Shown here one piece after another: positions 1-9,413 of a stretch of DNA of 64,000 nt. Numbering within the stretch: the first letter of the stretch is position 1; every line of letters starts with the position of its first letter. Location of the stretch: the NCBI RefSeq assembly GCF_024397915.1, contig NZ_CP073347.1, positions 806,001 to 870,000 of the forward strand, given 5' to 3'. Position numbers and translations under genes: made by a program. The notes below the pieces were generated by a model. That model saw nothing but the letters and a program-made list of their open reading frames with translations, was not told where the DNA came from and made no database searches. The stretch comes from Marinobacterium rhizophilum. GTDB lineage: Bacteria > Pseudomonadota > Gammaproteobacteria > Pseudomonadales > Balneatricaceae.

Positions 1-1
1 C

Positions 2-1105
2 AACATCAACGATGCGCCCAGCGGTTCGGTCACCCTGTCCGGCACACCGGCCGAGAACCAGACCCTGACGGTGAGCGATGACCTGGCGGATGAGGATGGA
101 CTTGGCACGATCAGCTACCAGTGGCTGCGCGATGGCGCCGATATCACCGGCGAGACCGGCAACAGCTACACCCTGGTGGATGCCGATGTCGGCGCCAGCA
201 TTACGGTGCGTGCCAGCTACACCGATGGCTTCAACACCGCCGAGGTGGTGGTCTCCAATGCCCTGGGTCCGGTGACCAACGTTAATGATGCGCCCACCGG
301 CGCGGTCACCCTGTCTGGCACACCGACCGAGAACCAGACCCTGACGGTGAGCAACGATCTGGCAGATGAGGACGGCCTGGGCACGATCAGCTACCAGTGG
401 CTGCGCGATGGCGTTGATATCACCGGCGAGACCGGCAACAGCTACACCCTGGTGGATGCCGATGTCGGTAAAACCATCACCGTGCGCGCCAGCTATACCG
501 ATGGCTTTAACACCGCGGAAGTGGTGGTCTCCAATGCCTTGGGGCCGGTGACCAACGTCAATGATGCGCCCACCGGTAGCGTGACTCTCAGTGGCACCGC
601 CACCGAGAACCAGACCCTCAGCGTCACGAACTCGCTGGCGGATGAAGATGGCCTGGGCACGATCAGCTACCAGTGGCTGCGCGATGGCGCCGATATCACG
701 GGCGAGACCGGCAACAGCTACACCCTGGTGGATGCCGATGTCGGTAAAACAATCACCGTGCGCGCCAGCTATACCGACGGCTTTAACACCGCGGAAGTGG
801 TGGTCTCCAATGCTCTGGGGCCAGTGATCAACGTCAACGATACCCCCAGCGGCAATGTCGAGATCATCGGCAAATTGTCCATGGGGGAGCTTGTCCAGGC
901 CGCCGCGTTAATCAGTGATGATGATGGTATGGGGCCGCTGAGCTATCAGTGGCTGCGCGATGGTGTCGCGATCCCGGGAGCGACGTCGGGCAGCTATGTG
1001 CTGCAGGCGCCGGACCTCGGGGCGCAGCTGGGTATCAGAGTCAGTTTCATCGATGGCTTCGGTCAACTGGAATCCCTGGAAGCTGTGGTTTCCGTTATTG
1101 CGCCA
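2..1105 (+). repeat. 276-bp in-frame tandem repeat encoding Ig-like modules
   Basis: Three near-identical copies (starting at 2, 278 and 554) and one diverged copy (from 830) with an exact 276 bp period, encoding 92-residue modules that begin with N(I/V)NDAP. High nucleotide identity between copies suggests recent expansion or homogenisation, so copy number may vary between strains. Confidence 0.9.
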
Positions 1106-1774
1106 CCGGCCGTTACCGCCGGTGTGCCGGGGCTCGGAGGGATTGAACTGTTTCCAGAGCCGGACCCTTCTGCCCCTGAAGGGCCTGGCGAATTCGCGGG
1201 TACAGAGGTGGAAGACGATGGTGTTACGGATGAGGAGGAAGTCCTTGAAAATTCAACCCGTACAACCGTATCGGTGCACGCTGAGGATTCTGGCCTGCGT
1301 TTCGCACTATTGAATAGTTCGACGCTGGAGGGGATGGTGTTTCAAACCCCTGCAGAGCCGGATTCGGACAATACCCTGGTCGAGAAAACCAATCTTTACG
1401 GCTACTGGAAGGAACTGGACGACAGCTTTGCGGCCATGCTCAGTAGCGGCCTGATCACCGATCTTGAGGGGCTCGAGCAGCAACTGAAAGAGCACTCGGG
1501 GCTCGAAAATGCCATTTTGGGTGGCGGTCTGGTTATCTCCGCCGGCTTGTCAGCCGGGTATGTTGTCTGGCTGTTGCGCAGCGGCGTGTTGCTGAGCAGC
1601 GTCATGACGTCGCTTCCAGCCTGGCGTTTCGTTGATCCGCTACCGGTGCTGGCTCAGACGGGCAATTTCGGCGAGGAGGATAGCGAGTCGCTGCAATCCA
1701 TTCTCGATGACCACCGGAACAACTCTATTGACGACGCCGGCTCTGGGGCCGGAAAAGGGCAGGGTGTACATTGA
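2..1774 (+). CDS. Giant Ig-like tandem-repeat surface protein, C-terminal part (5' end outside window)
   Basis: The reading frame is open from the window edge, so this is the C-terminal ~590 residues of a larger protein. It begins with tandem 92-residue modules (276 bp period, copies starting near bases 2, 278, 554 and 830). Each carries ISYQWLRDG and a TVRASYTDGF strand, typical of Ig-like/cadherin-like domains of large bacterial adhesins; the fourth copy is diverged. An acidic linker follows, then a hydrophobic segment (LGGGLVISAGLSAGYVVWLL, about bases 1519-1580) that could anchor the C terminus in a membrane. No RTX or type I secretion signal is visible at the end. Its stop codon overlaps the start of the downstream hybrid kinase, so the two are probably co-transcribed and functionally linked. 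Ligand and exact role are unknown; adhesion or surface sensing is inferred. Confidence 0.85.
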   Translation, partial: NINDAPSGSVTLSGTPAENQTLTVSDDLADEDGLGTISYQWLRDGADITGETGNSYTLVDADVGASITVRASYTDGFNTAEVVVSNALGPVTNVNDAPTGAVTLSGTPTENQTLTVSNDLADEDGLGTISYQWLRDGVDITGETGNSYTLVDADVGKTITVRASYTDGFNTAEVVVSNALGPVTNVNDAPTGSVTLSGTATENQTLSVTNSLADEDGLGTISYQWLRDGADITGETGNSYTLVDADVGKTITVRASYTDGFNTAEVVVSNALGPVINVNDTPSGNVEIIGKLSMGELVQAAALISDDDGMGPLSYQWLRDGVAIPGATSGSYVLQAPDLGAQLGIRVSFIDGFGQLESLEAVVSVIAPPAVTAGVPGLGGIELFPEPDPSAPEGPGEFAGTEVEDDGVTDEEEVLENSTRTTVSVHAEDSGLRFALLNSSTLEGMVFQTPAEPDSDNTLVEKTNLYGYWKELDDSFAAMLSSGLITDLEGLEQQLKEHSGLENAILGGGLVISAGLSAGYVVWLLRSGVLLSSVMTSLPAWRFVDPLPVLAQTGNFGEEDSESLQSILDDHRNNSIDDAGSGAGKGQGVH

Positions 1775-4761
1775 TCGATCGAATTTTCGGCAAGCAGAGT
1801 GCCAAGGCACGCATTGCGCTTGGCCAGGTGAGTATTCTGCTGTGTCTGGTTTTACTGGCGTTTTTTACGGGCCTTGTCCCTAGTGCCAATGACCTGAAGC
1901 GACAGGAACGGCTTCGTATTGCCGAAACCGTTGCCATTAACGCTTCCATGCTGATTACCCAGACCGATATCCAGCGGCTGGAAAGCACTCTCGATGTACT
2001 GAAAAAACGCAATCCCGAGTTGATCAGCGCCGGGGTTCGCCGTGCCAGCGGCCGTCTGGTGGCAGAGGTTGGTGCGCACGACAGTGACTGGTCGCCGGTC
2101 TCCATCAAGGCCTCGACCGATGAGTTTATTGCCGTGCCACTTTATGCCGGTGACGGGACCTGGGGGCAGCTGGAGTTTGCGTTCGAGCCAATTGCGCCCA
2201 GGGGCGTACTGGGCTTCGTCCTGAGTCCGGTCTTCCTGTTTATCAGCCTGCTGTCACTGCTAAGCTTTATCGCCTTTTATTTTTACCTCGGTAAAATGCT
2301 CAAGCATCTTGACCCGTCCCAGGCCATTCCCGGGCGCGTACGGTCGGCTCTGGATACCATGGCGGAAGGCCTGGTGGTGGTCGATACAAAACAGAATATC
2401 GTGCTGGCGAATCAGGCGTTTGAGGTCCTTCTTGGCAAGGAAACCGGAAGCCTGATGGGCGTTAGCGTCCGCTCCCTGCCTTGGCAGGATACTTCGGGCG
2501 CCACCCTGGGCGAGTCCATGCCCTGGGACAGTTCGCTGGAGCAGGGACGGGTTGAAACCAACCTCGTTTTGCGCCTGGACCAGGGGAAGGGGCTACACAA
2601 GACGTTCATGGTCAACTGCTCGCCCGTGCTGGCTGCGGAGGGCAAGCTCGGTGGCGCGCTGATCAGCTTCGATGACGTCACCTTGCTGGAAGAGAAGGAG
2701 CTGGAATTGCGCAAGGCGCGGGATGAGGCGCAGAGTGCCAACCGTGCCAAGAGTGACTTTCTGGCCACCATGAGCCATGAAATACGCACCCCCATGAATG
2801 CCATCCTGGGCTTTACCGAGTTGCTTCGCCGGGGCCGCGACAAGAGCCAGGAAGACTATCTCAGTCACCTGTCCACCATTTCGACCAGTGGCAACTATCT
2901 GCTGAACCTGATCAATGATGTGCTGGATCTGTCGAAGATCGAAGCCGGTCAGCTCGACATGGAGCTGGCAGACTGCAATGCCCTGGACGTGATCCGTCAG
3001 GTATTGCAGTTCATGCGTGTCAAGGCACAGGAGAAAGGTCTCTACCTGGAGCTTTCGGTAGCGTCAGCCGTGCCGCTGACCATCAAGGCGGATGCTGTGC
3101 GGCTGCGCCAGATTCTCACTAACCTGATCGGCAACTCAATCAAGTTTACCGACAGCGGTGGTGTCACCGTCAGTGTCAGAATGCATCCGCAGAGCGACGG
3201 CCTGCTGCAAATCGGTGTCGAAGACACGGGCATTGGCATGACGCCAGACCAGGCCGCGAAGATTTTCCAGCCCTTTGTTCAGGCCGACAGCTCCATTACA
3301 CGGCGCTTTGGTGGTACCGGGCTGGGGCTGGCGATCAGCAACAAGTTTGCCAAAGCCATGGGCGGCGATATACAGGTAACCAGCGCGCCCGGTGCAGGCA
3401 GCCTGTTTCGTATCTCGATTGCGACCGGTGATCTCTCGCAGGCCAGCTGGATCCAGCCGGGCGAGGCCGATGACGCCGTTTACGAGCCCAGCAAGACACC
3501 GGTGCACAGACGCTGGAGCTTTTCTCCCTGTGATGTGCTGGTCGTCGATGACGGGCTTGAGAACCGGGATCTGGTACGCCTGGTGCTCGAAGATGAAGGC
3601 CTGCGTGTAAAGGTTGCCAGCAATGGTGTTGAAGCTCTGGAACTGGCACAGAAAACGCATTTTGACGTCATCCTGATGGACGTTGAGATGCCGGTCATGG
3701 ATGGCTTTAGCGCAGTGCGTCGCATGCGCGATCTTGAATTCGAACAGCCCGTCGTGGCGCTGACCGCTCATGCCATGACCGGGATTCAGGAACGTTGCCT
3801 TGATGCCGGTTACAGCCACTACATGACCAAGCCGATCGATATTGATGCGCTGCTGGCACTGATGGCTTCGCTGCTGCAGGCCGAAGAGGTATCTCCTGCC
3901 AGCGGGGCAGAGCCGGACAGCGCCGATTCGGGCACGCCACTGATAACCGCTACCGCTTGGCCGGCGCCGGCACTGCGTTCAAGGCTCGCTGATCAGCCGC
4001 GCTTTCAGCCACTGATCGCCCGCTTCGTCATTCGCTGCCGCGAGCAGATGGCGGCAATGCAAACGGCGGTTACTGACGGTGACTTTGTCGTGCTGGCGGA
4101 TTTGGCGCACTGGCTCAAGGGTGCCGGCGGCAGTGTCGGGTTTGATATGCTGACCGAGCCCGCCCTGCAGCTCGAACAGGAAGCCAGGGCGGGTAACGCA
4201 TCGGCTTGCGCGCTTCACCTGAGTACGGTGCTGGCGCTGTCTTCCCGCCTTGATGCGTCCGCCGAGCCGCTGAACATCGCTGCTGATGCTGATCTGAAGG
4301 CCGCGGCCGTGCAGGGTGCGCGTGAGGAGGCTGCGGCAGGGCTCTGGGCTGACATTGGCGCCGAGGTCAGAAGGGAGCCGGGTCCGGGGCGGGCTCAAAC
4401 GCAAGCCGATGCCGATTCAGAGATTGCGTTGCTGGAGGATGAGGGCGAAGATGACAATACGCCGATCTATTCGCGCCTGGCTGTCAGGGATGCCCGATTC
4501 GAGCCGCTGGTGCAGCGTTTTGTCACCAGTTTGCAGGAAAAGTTACAGCAAATGGCGCAGCTGCAGCAGCAGCAGGACTGGTCTGGCATGGCCGACCTGG
4601 CGCACTGGATCAAGGGGTCGGGCGGCTCCATTGGCTTCGACCTTCTCTCCGAAGAGGCGTCGGAGCTGGAACTGGAATGCCGAGCGGCTGATGTTGCCGC
4701 GATCCGTCGGCGGATAAGCACTATCACGCATATAAGCCAACGTATCATGGCGGGCCGCTGA
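1771..4761 (+). CDS. Hybrid sensor histidine kinase with REC and two HPt domains
   Basis: Inner-membrane hybrid kinase of 996 residues. Two transmembrane segments (about 13-36 and 147-175) bracket a periplasmic domain of ~110 residues. Then come a PAS-like domain (~190-310), HisKA with the phospho-accepting His at 336 (ATMSHEIRTPMN), HATPase (GGTGLGLAIS), a receiver with Asp637 (LMDVEMPVMDG), and two HPt domains with His780 (LAHWLKGAGG) and His945 (LAHWIKGSGG). Having two HPt modules is uncommon. The start is TTG, whose bases overlap the preceding stop (TTGA), implying translational coupling to the adhesin gene. The REC-GGDEF-EAL protein downstream is a plausible phosphoryl acceptor. Stimulus unknown; the adhesin is an obvious candidate partner. 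Confidence 0.93.
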   Translation: MIDRIFGKQSAKARIALGQVSILLCLVLLAFFTGLVPSANDLKRQERLRIAETVAINASMLITQTDIQRLESTLDVLKKRNPELISAGVRRASGRLVAEVGAHDSDWSPVSIKASTDEFIAVPLYAGDGTWGQLEFAFEPIAPRGVLGFVLSPVFLFISLLSLLSFIAFYFYLGKMLKHLDPSQAIPGRVRSALDTMAEGLVVVDTKQNIVLANQAFEVLLGKETGSLMGVSVRSLPWQDTSGATLGESMPWDSSLEQGRVETNLVLRLDQGKGLHKTFMVNCSPVLAAEGKLGGALISFDDVTLLEEKELELRKARDEAQSANRAKSDFLATMSHEIRTPMNAILGFTELLRRGRDKSQEDYLSHLSTISTSGNYLLNLINDVLDLSKIEAGQLDMELADCNALDVIRQVLQFMRVKAQEKGLYLELSVASAVPLTIKADAVRLRQILTNLIGNSIKFTDSGGVTVSVRMHPQSDGLLQIGVEDTGIGMTPDQAAKIFQPFVQADSSITRRFGGTGLGLAISNKFAKAMGGDIQVTSAPGAGSLFRISIATGDLSQASWIQPGEADDAVYEPSKTPVHRRWSFSPCDVLVVDDGLENRDLVRLVLEDEGLRVKVASNGVEALELAQKTHFDVILMDVEMPVMDGFSAVRRMRDLEFEQPVVALTAHAMTGIQERCLDAGYSHYMTKPIDIDALLALMASLLQAEEVSPASGAEPDSADSGTPLITATAWPAPALRSRLADQPRFQPLIARFVIRCREQMAAMQTAVTDGDFVVLADLAHWLKGAGGSVGFDMLTEPALQLEQEARAGNASACALHLSTVLALSSRLDASAEPLNIAADADLKAAAVQGAREEAAAGLWADIGAEVRREPGPGRAQTQADADSEIALLEDEGEDDNTPIYSRLAVRDARFEPLVQRFVTSLQEKLQQMAQLQQQQDWSGMADLAHWIKGSGGSIGFDLLSEEASELELECRAADVAAIRRRISTITHISQRIMAGR

Positions 4762-4786
4762 GGCAGGTAAAGGGAATTTAAAGTCT

Positions 4787-6550
4787 ATGGATACAGCCAA
4801 TACAGTCGATCGTCAGCCTCTGAATAATTCTGTCATCATGATGCTGGACGATGAACCCATTATCATCGACCTGATTCAGATCTTTCTGGAAGACCTGGGA
4901 TATACCAATTTCACCGGTATCACCGACTCCGTGACGGCGGTGGACAAGATCGTCGAATGTCAGCCGGATTTGCTGTTTCTCGATCTGGTCATGCCCGAGG
5001 TCGACGGTTTTGAGGTGCTGGCCAAACTCAGGAACAATGAAGCGACACAGCACCTTCCCGTGATCGTGCTGACCTCATCCAGTGATGCCCAGAGCAAGCT
5101 GCAGGCGCTGGAACTGGGCGCTACGGATTTTCTGGCAAAGCCGGTTAACGAAAGTGAGCTGGCGTTGCGCCTGCGCAATATTCTCACCGTCAAGGCCTAC
5201 CAGAACCAGCTTATGTATTACGACTCCCTGACCGGTTTGCCCAATCGCAAGCTGTGTCAGGTCCGTCTGGGTCAAAGCCTGGCCTATGCCGAAAAGGATC
5301 AGCGTGCTCTGGCGGTACTGAATCTAAACCTCTACGGTTTGCGCACGGTGCAGGACAGCTTTGGCAGCAGCGTATGCGACAAGCTTCTCAAGCAGATCGC
5401 GGCGGAGCTGCTCGAATGCGTCCGCGCGTCCGATGTCGTGGCCTTTACCGGTAATGATCAAATCTGGCGCGGCATGTCCCGGGTCGGGGATGACGAATTC
5501 CTGATTGTGCTGTCGGGCCTGCGCTCGGCCAGTGAAGCGACCTTCGTGGCCAGTCGGCTGCTCAGCATTCTCAAGATCCCGATGCACCTTGAGCAGCAGG
5601 ATATTCAGGTGAACGCCTGCGTCGGCATCTCGACCTATCCCGAGGACGGACGTGATCCGCAAGCCCTGATGCAGTCTGCCAGTCAGGCGGCCAGTGAGGC
5701 GCGCCTTGGCGGGCCATACCAGGTGCAGTTTTTCTCCAGTGACGAGAATCTGCGTCTGCGCGAACGCATGCGGCTTGAGAGTGACCTGCGCCGGGCACTG
5801 GCGGATGAAAGCTTCTATCTTGCCTTTCAGCCGCAGCTCGACGCCCGCACGCGCAAGGTCGTGGGTGCCGAGACGTTGCTGCGCTGGACGCATCCGGAAC
5901 GAGGCCCGGTTTCGCCGGCGGTTTTCATTCCCGTGGCCGAAAGCAGCGGCCTGATGGAGGAACTCGGTCACTGGGTCTTCAAAACCGCCTGTCGGCAGGC
6001 AGCACAATGGCATCACAATGGCACCGATGTCAGTGTCTCGATCAATGTCTCGAGCCAGCAGTTCAACAGTGGCAACTTTATTGCCAGCATACGCGAGTGT
6101 CTTGCCGAAACCGGCGTTAATCCGGCCAGGGTGATGGTCGAGCTGACCGAGAGTATTGCGGTCTCCAATGTCGACTCCAACATCCGCATCCTGCATGAGC
6201 TCAAGAGCCTCGGCCTGGAGCTGTCGGTGGATGATTTTGGTACCGGCTATTCGTCCCTGCGCTATATCAAGGACTTTCCGCTGGATGAAATCAAGATCGA
6301 CAAGGCGTTTATCGACGGTCTGCCGGCCCAGAAGGGCGATGTCGCCATTGTTTCGGCCATCCTGATGATGGCGCGCCGCCTGGGCATGAAGGTGGTGGCC
6401 GAAGGGGTGGAAAACGTGGACCAGTACGAGTACCTGGTGCAGCAGGACTGTGATGAAATCCAGGGATACTTTTTCTCCAGACCCCTGAGCGCAGAGGATT
6501 TTGAGGCCTTCTGTAACCAGTGCAGCAGCCGGGCGGCGCCGGTGTTCTGA
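4787..6550 (+). CDS. Response regulator with degenerate GGDEF and EAL domains
   Basis: A 587-residue cytoplasmic regulator of cyclic di-GMP. The receiver (about 15-130) has acidic DDE at its start and phospho-acceptor Asp66 (FLDLVMPEVDG). The GGDEF domain has a degenerate signature, G234-D-D-E-F, with the second Gly replaced by Asp, so cyclase activity is doubtful. The EAL domain reads E362-T-L but keeps the downstream residues expected for catalysis (SINVSS, ELTES, D482-D-F-G, KIDKAFI, AEGVE), so phosphodiesterase activity is likely. It lies 25 bp after the hybrid kinase in the same direction. Known systems pair giant adhesins with c-di-GMP control of attachment, which fits this trio, but the link is inferred. 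Confidence 0.92.
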   Translation: MDTANTVDRQPLNNSVIMMLDDEPIIIDLIQIFLEDLGYTNFTGITDSVTAVDKIVECQPDLLFLDLVMPEVDGFEVLAKLRNNEATQHLPVIVLTSSSDAQSKLQALELGATDFLAKPVNESELALRLRNILTVKAYQNQLMYYDSLTGLPNRKLCQVRLGQSLAYAEKDQRALAVLNLNLYGLRTVQDSFGSSVCDKLLKQIAAELLECVRASDVVAFTGNDQIWRGMSRVGDDEFLIVLSGLRSASEATFVASRLLSILKIPMHLEQQDIQVNACVGISTYPEDGRDPQALMQSASQAASEARLGGPYQVQFFSSDENLRLRERMRLESDLRRALADESFYLAFQPQLDARTRKVVGAETLLRWTHPERGPVSPAVFIPVAESSGLMEELGHWVFKTACRQAAQWHHNGTDVSVSINVSSQQFNSGNFIASIRECLAETGVNPARVMVELTESIAVSNVDSNIRILHELKSLGLELSVDDFGTGYSSLRYIKDFPLDEIKIDKAFIDGLPAQKGDVAIVSAILMMARRLGMKVVAEGVENVDQYEYLVQQDCDEIQGYFFSRPLSAEDFEAFCNQCSSRAAPVF

Positions 6551-6667
6551 GGTCGGGTGATAGCCCGGGACTCCGAGGCGGTTAGGGGCAAAGTGGACAT
6601 CGGGGCGAGGGGAAGCCTATGATGGGGCCGATAACAACAATGACTCAGTGGATATCCCCCTAGCTCC

Positions 6668-8656
6668 ATGAATCGCCACAATTCTCAACGACATCACCCT
6701 CGAGCTCCCGAGACTGGCAAGACGCAACAGGGCGCTCCACAGCAGGCTGCCCCCGAAATCCTTGGGTCCTGGCAGCGCTGCATCGAAGACTATCATCTGG
6801 ATCCGGGTCGCAGCCTGCGGGTGCCACGTCTGAGCGACAGCGAGCTGCAAGAGGCCCGCAGCCTGCAGGACAGCCTGCTGCATTCGGCCGATCCCGTGTT
6901 CGAACGCCTGCGTCATCTGGGCGGCAATTCCGGTTACTGCGTGCTGGTGTCGGATGCGAATGGCATCGTGCTGCGCGAGTACATCGACTCCAACCGGGGC
7001 CAGGAACTGGCCGAAAAGGGCCTGAGCGTCGGTACTGTCTGGAGCGAGAACCTGGTCGGCACCAATGGCCTGGGTACCTGCCTGGCCACCGGGGAGGCGC
7101 TGACCGTCTATGCCGGCGAGCATTTCGGCCGCGAGTTGCAGCGTTTCAGTTGTTCCAGCGCACCGCTGATTGCCCCCGATGGCGATATTATTGGCACGCT
7201 GGATATCTCGACCTATGCCCAGGGGGACAAGATTGGGCAGGGACTGGCGCTGAACCTGGTGTGCGATACCGCCGATCAGATTGAAGCGGCCATGTTTCGT
7301 TACGCCTATGCCCGGCATCATCTGCTGGCCCTGGTACGCTCGCCACTGGCGGATGCAGGCCAGTCCAACGCGCTGCTGGCGGTGAACGATTCCGGCTGGA
7401 TACTGGGGGCGACCTCCGCGGCCCTGTTGCAGCTGGGAGTGCTCGAACGCTGCCTGATTGTGGGCCAGGGGCTCGCGACCCTGACCGGCGCCAGTCTTGA
7501 GGACGTGCAGCGTGCCCCCTGGTCACTGCAGCAGGGGCAGGGCAGTGGTTGCTGGCTGATGCGCCTGGCAGGCGACACGCCGCGCCCCCATGCCCCCGCG
7601 CCGGCGGCCAGTAATTCTGCCGCAAGGCCGCATATCGATTCGCAGCTCTATCGCGCCGCGGGCGGCGATCCGACGCTGCAGCGCAATGCCGATATCTGTC
7701 ATCGGGTACTGAACCGGGATATCTGTATCCTGTTGCAGGGCGAAACCGGTACCGGCAAGGAAGTCTGGGCCCGGGCCATCCACGACAGCAGTGCTCGTCA
7801 TGACAAGCCCTTTGTTACCCTGAACTGCGCCGCCATTCCCGAATCCCTGATTGAAAGCGAGCTGTTTGGCTATAGCGCCGGTACCTTTACCGGTGGCCTC
7901 AAGGGCGGCAAGGTTGGCAAGATCGAAGCCAGTAACGGCGGTACCCTGTTTCTGGATGAAATCGGCGATATGCCACTCATGCTGCAGGCCCGCCTGCTGC
8001 GGGTGCTGGCCGAGGGGGAGATTACGCCGCTGGGGCAGATCAAGCCGGTTCGTATCGACCTGCACGTTATCTGCGCCACCCACCGGGACCTCGCCGGGGC
8101 TGTGGCCCAGGGTGAATTCCGTGAGGATCTGTATTATCGCATCAGCGGTGTTCGCATAGGCCTGCTGAGCTTGCGCGAGCGCCAGGACAGGCTGGCGCTG
8201 ATTGAGCAGGTGTTTGCGCAGTTGCGCGAGTCCGATTCAGTTGTGCTGGATGCTCAGGCATTGCAGGTGCTCGGCAACTACCACTGGCCTGGCAATATCC
8301 GCCAGCTCAAGAACGCGCTGCAGTTCGCGTTGTGCATGTGTGATGGTCGTGCGGTGCGCATTACCGACCTGCCGGATGAGGTATTCCCGCCGGCCCCGGG
8401 CGAGCCGGTATGCCAGGATGTCAGCAGTGTGCCGGATGCCGCGGCCGTGCCGCCGCATCGGCTGGTATCCCTGGGCGCTAGCGCCACGACGCCAGCGGAC
8501 GGAGCCTCAGCGACGGAGCAGGAGGGTGAAGCGGCGCAGATACTCGGCGCCCTGCAACAGCACCGCTGGGTTGTTATACGGGCGGCGCAAGCATTGGGGA
8601 TCAGCCGTTCTACCCTGCATCGCAAAATCAGGAAGTACGGTCTGACGGATGCCTGA
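6668..8656 (+). CDS. AcoR-type sigma-54-dependent transcriptional activator
   Basis: A 662-residue bacterial enhancer-binding protein. It has an N-terminal GAF-like sensory domain (about 75-210, with AEKGLSVGTVWSENLVGTNG as in AcoR relatives), an AAA+ domain with Walker A GETGTGKE at 358-365 and Walker B GTLFLDEIGD, and a Fis-type helix-turn-helix at the C terminus (AAQALGISRSTLHRKIRKYG). The sigma-54 contact loop is GTFTGG at 405-410 instead of GAFTGA; the Phe-Thr-Gly core is kept. AcoR-family proteins usually control acetoin, alcohol or related short-chain catabolism, but no such operon is adjacent and the neighbours do not reveal the target. Start chosen as the ATG at 6668; upstream sequence shows no strong ribosome binding site. 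Confidence 0.9.
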   Translation: MNRHNSQRHHPRAPETGKTQQGAPQQAAPEILGSWQRCIEDYHLDPGRSLRVPRLSDSELQEARSLQDSLLHSADPVFERLRHLGGNSGYCVLVSDANGIVLREYIDSNRGQELAEKGLSVGTVWSENLVGTNGLGTCLATGEALTVYAGEHFGRELQRFSCSSAPLIAPDGDIIGTLDISTYAQGDKIGQGLALNLVCDTADQIEAAMFRYAYARHHLLALVRSPLADAGQSNALLAVNDSGWILGATSAALLQLGVLERCLIVGQGLATLTGASLEDVQRAPWSLQQGQGSGCWLMRLAGDTPRPHAPAPAASNSAARPHIDSQLYRAAGGDPTLQRNADICHRVLNRDICILLQGETGTGKEVWARAIHDSSARHDKPFVTLNCAAIPESLIESELFGYSAGTFTGGLKGGKVGKIEASNGGTLFLDEIGDMPLMLQARLLRVLAEGEITPLGQIKPVRIDLHVICATHRDLAGAVAQGEFREDLYYRISGVRIGLLSLRERQDRLALIEQVFAQLRESDSVVLDAQALQVLGNYHWPGNIRQLKNALQFALCMCDGRAVRITDLPDEVFPPAPGEPVCQDVSSVPDAAAVPPHRLVSLGASATTPADGASATEQEGEAAQILGALQQHRWVVIRAAQALGISRSTLHRKIRKYGLTDA

Positions 8657-8696
8657 GCGGGGCCGGCGCCGTGCCAGGGGTTGTTCGCTGTTATTT

Positions 8697-8726
8697 TTGA
8701 CTGGTGACAAGTACAGTCCCTGATTA
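8697..8726 (+). promoter_or_regulatory. Possible sigma-70 promoter for the lipoprotein gene
   Basis: TTGACT (8697-8702) and TGATTA (8721-8726) are separated by 18 bp, about 40 bp upstream of the GTG start at 8766. The -35 is good and the -10 is weak; no experimental support. Confidence 0.3.
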
Positions 8727-8765
8727 AACTTCATGCTCAACCATTAGTAAAAAAGGAATTTTACC

Positions 8766-9347
8766 GTGACTACACAGGGACGCGTGATGCGTGGTATGGG
8801 GTTTTCGCTGCTGTTGTTGCTGGCCGGCTGCGCCGGTTTCGACCGCTCAGACGAACAGGCTGACAGCCAGGCGCTGCAGGGGGTCGATGGCGTGTCCTGC
8901 GTGGGCCGGATCGAGAGTCCGCCACCGGGGCTTGTAGTGGTCGTGGACGACGCCTTGCTGCAAGAGGCGCTTGGCGCCAGTGGTGCGGGGGAGCTGTGCG
9001 CAGGCCAGGTATTGGTTGCCCAGGAGCCAGTGACTGTCTATCGCGTCTGGGACAGCGCAAGGGACTATACCCGGTATGGCAGTTGGTGGTCGTTCCAGCG
9101 TCCCGAGGGTCCGCGTCCGCAGTACCGCGAGGACAACAGCATCTGCCCCTCCTGGAGCGAACTCGATCGCATGAGCGCCTGTACCCTCAAGGTGGGGGCG
9201 AAACTGGTGGTAGGGCCGGGGCAGAGCGCACAGTGCCAGCAGATGACCTACGCCAAGTCCGCCGTCAACCAGGTGTATATCCCCAACGATGGCCGCAACA
9301 ATGTGCTTCATGTGGCGAACTGCACTGAGGGTGCTGTCTGGCCCTGA
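8766..9347 (+). CDS. Putative lipoprotein of unknown function
   Basis: A 193-residue exported protein. The N terminus is a lipoprotein signal with lipobox LLAGC, giving Cys22 as the predicted lipidated residue. The mature part is Cys-rich (six or more cysteines) and begins with an acidic linker, with Asp rather than a clear inner-membrane retention pattern deciding localisation only weakly. I do not recognise a family. The start is GTG at 8766, supported by AAGGAA about 8 bases upstream; an internal ATG at 8787 would give a shorter signal peptide. It is probably a single-gene unit, bounded downstream by a convergent terminator hairpin shared with the phasin gene. Confidence 0.75.
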   Translation: MTTQGRVMRGMGFSLLLLLAGCAGFDRSDEQADSQALQGVDGVSCVGRIESPPPGLVVVVDDALLQEALGASGAGELCAGQVLVAQEPVTVYRVWDSARDYTRYGSWWSFQRPEGPRPQYREDNSICPSWSELDRMSACTLKVGAKLVVGPGQSAQCQQMTYAKSAVNQVYIPNDGRNNVLHVANCTEGAVWP

Positions 9348-9370
9348 AGCGGTCCTTGCCTGAACGAGTA

Positions 9371-9409
9371 ATGCCGGGAGCGCTTTGCTGTCTGCCCGGC
9401 ATCGGTTTT
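9371..9409. terminator. Bidirectional terminator between convergent lipoprotein and phasin genes
   Basis: Inverted repeat ATGCCGGG (9371-9378) and CCCGGCAT (9395-9402), followed on the plus strand by a short T-rich run (CGGTTTTC). It sits between the converging ends of two genes. Confidence 0.65.
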
Positions 9410-9413
9410 CTAC

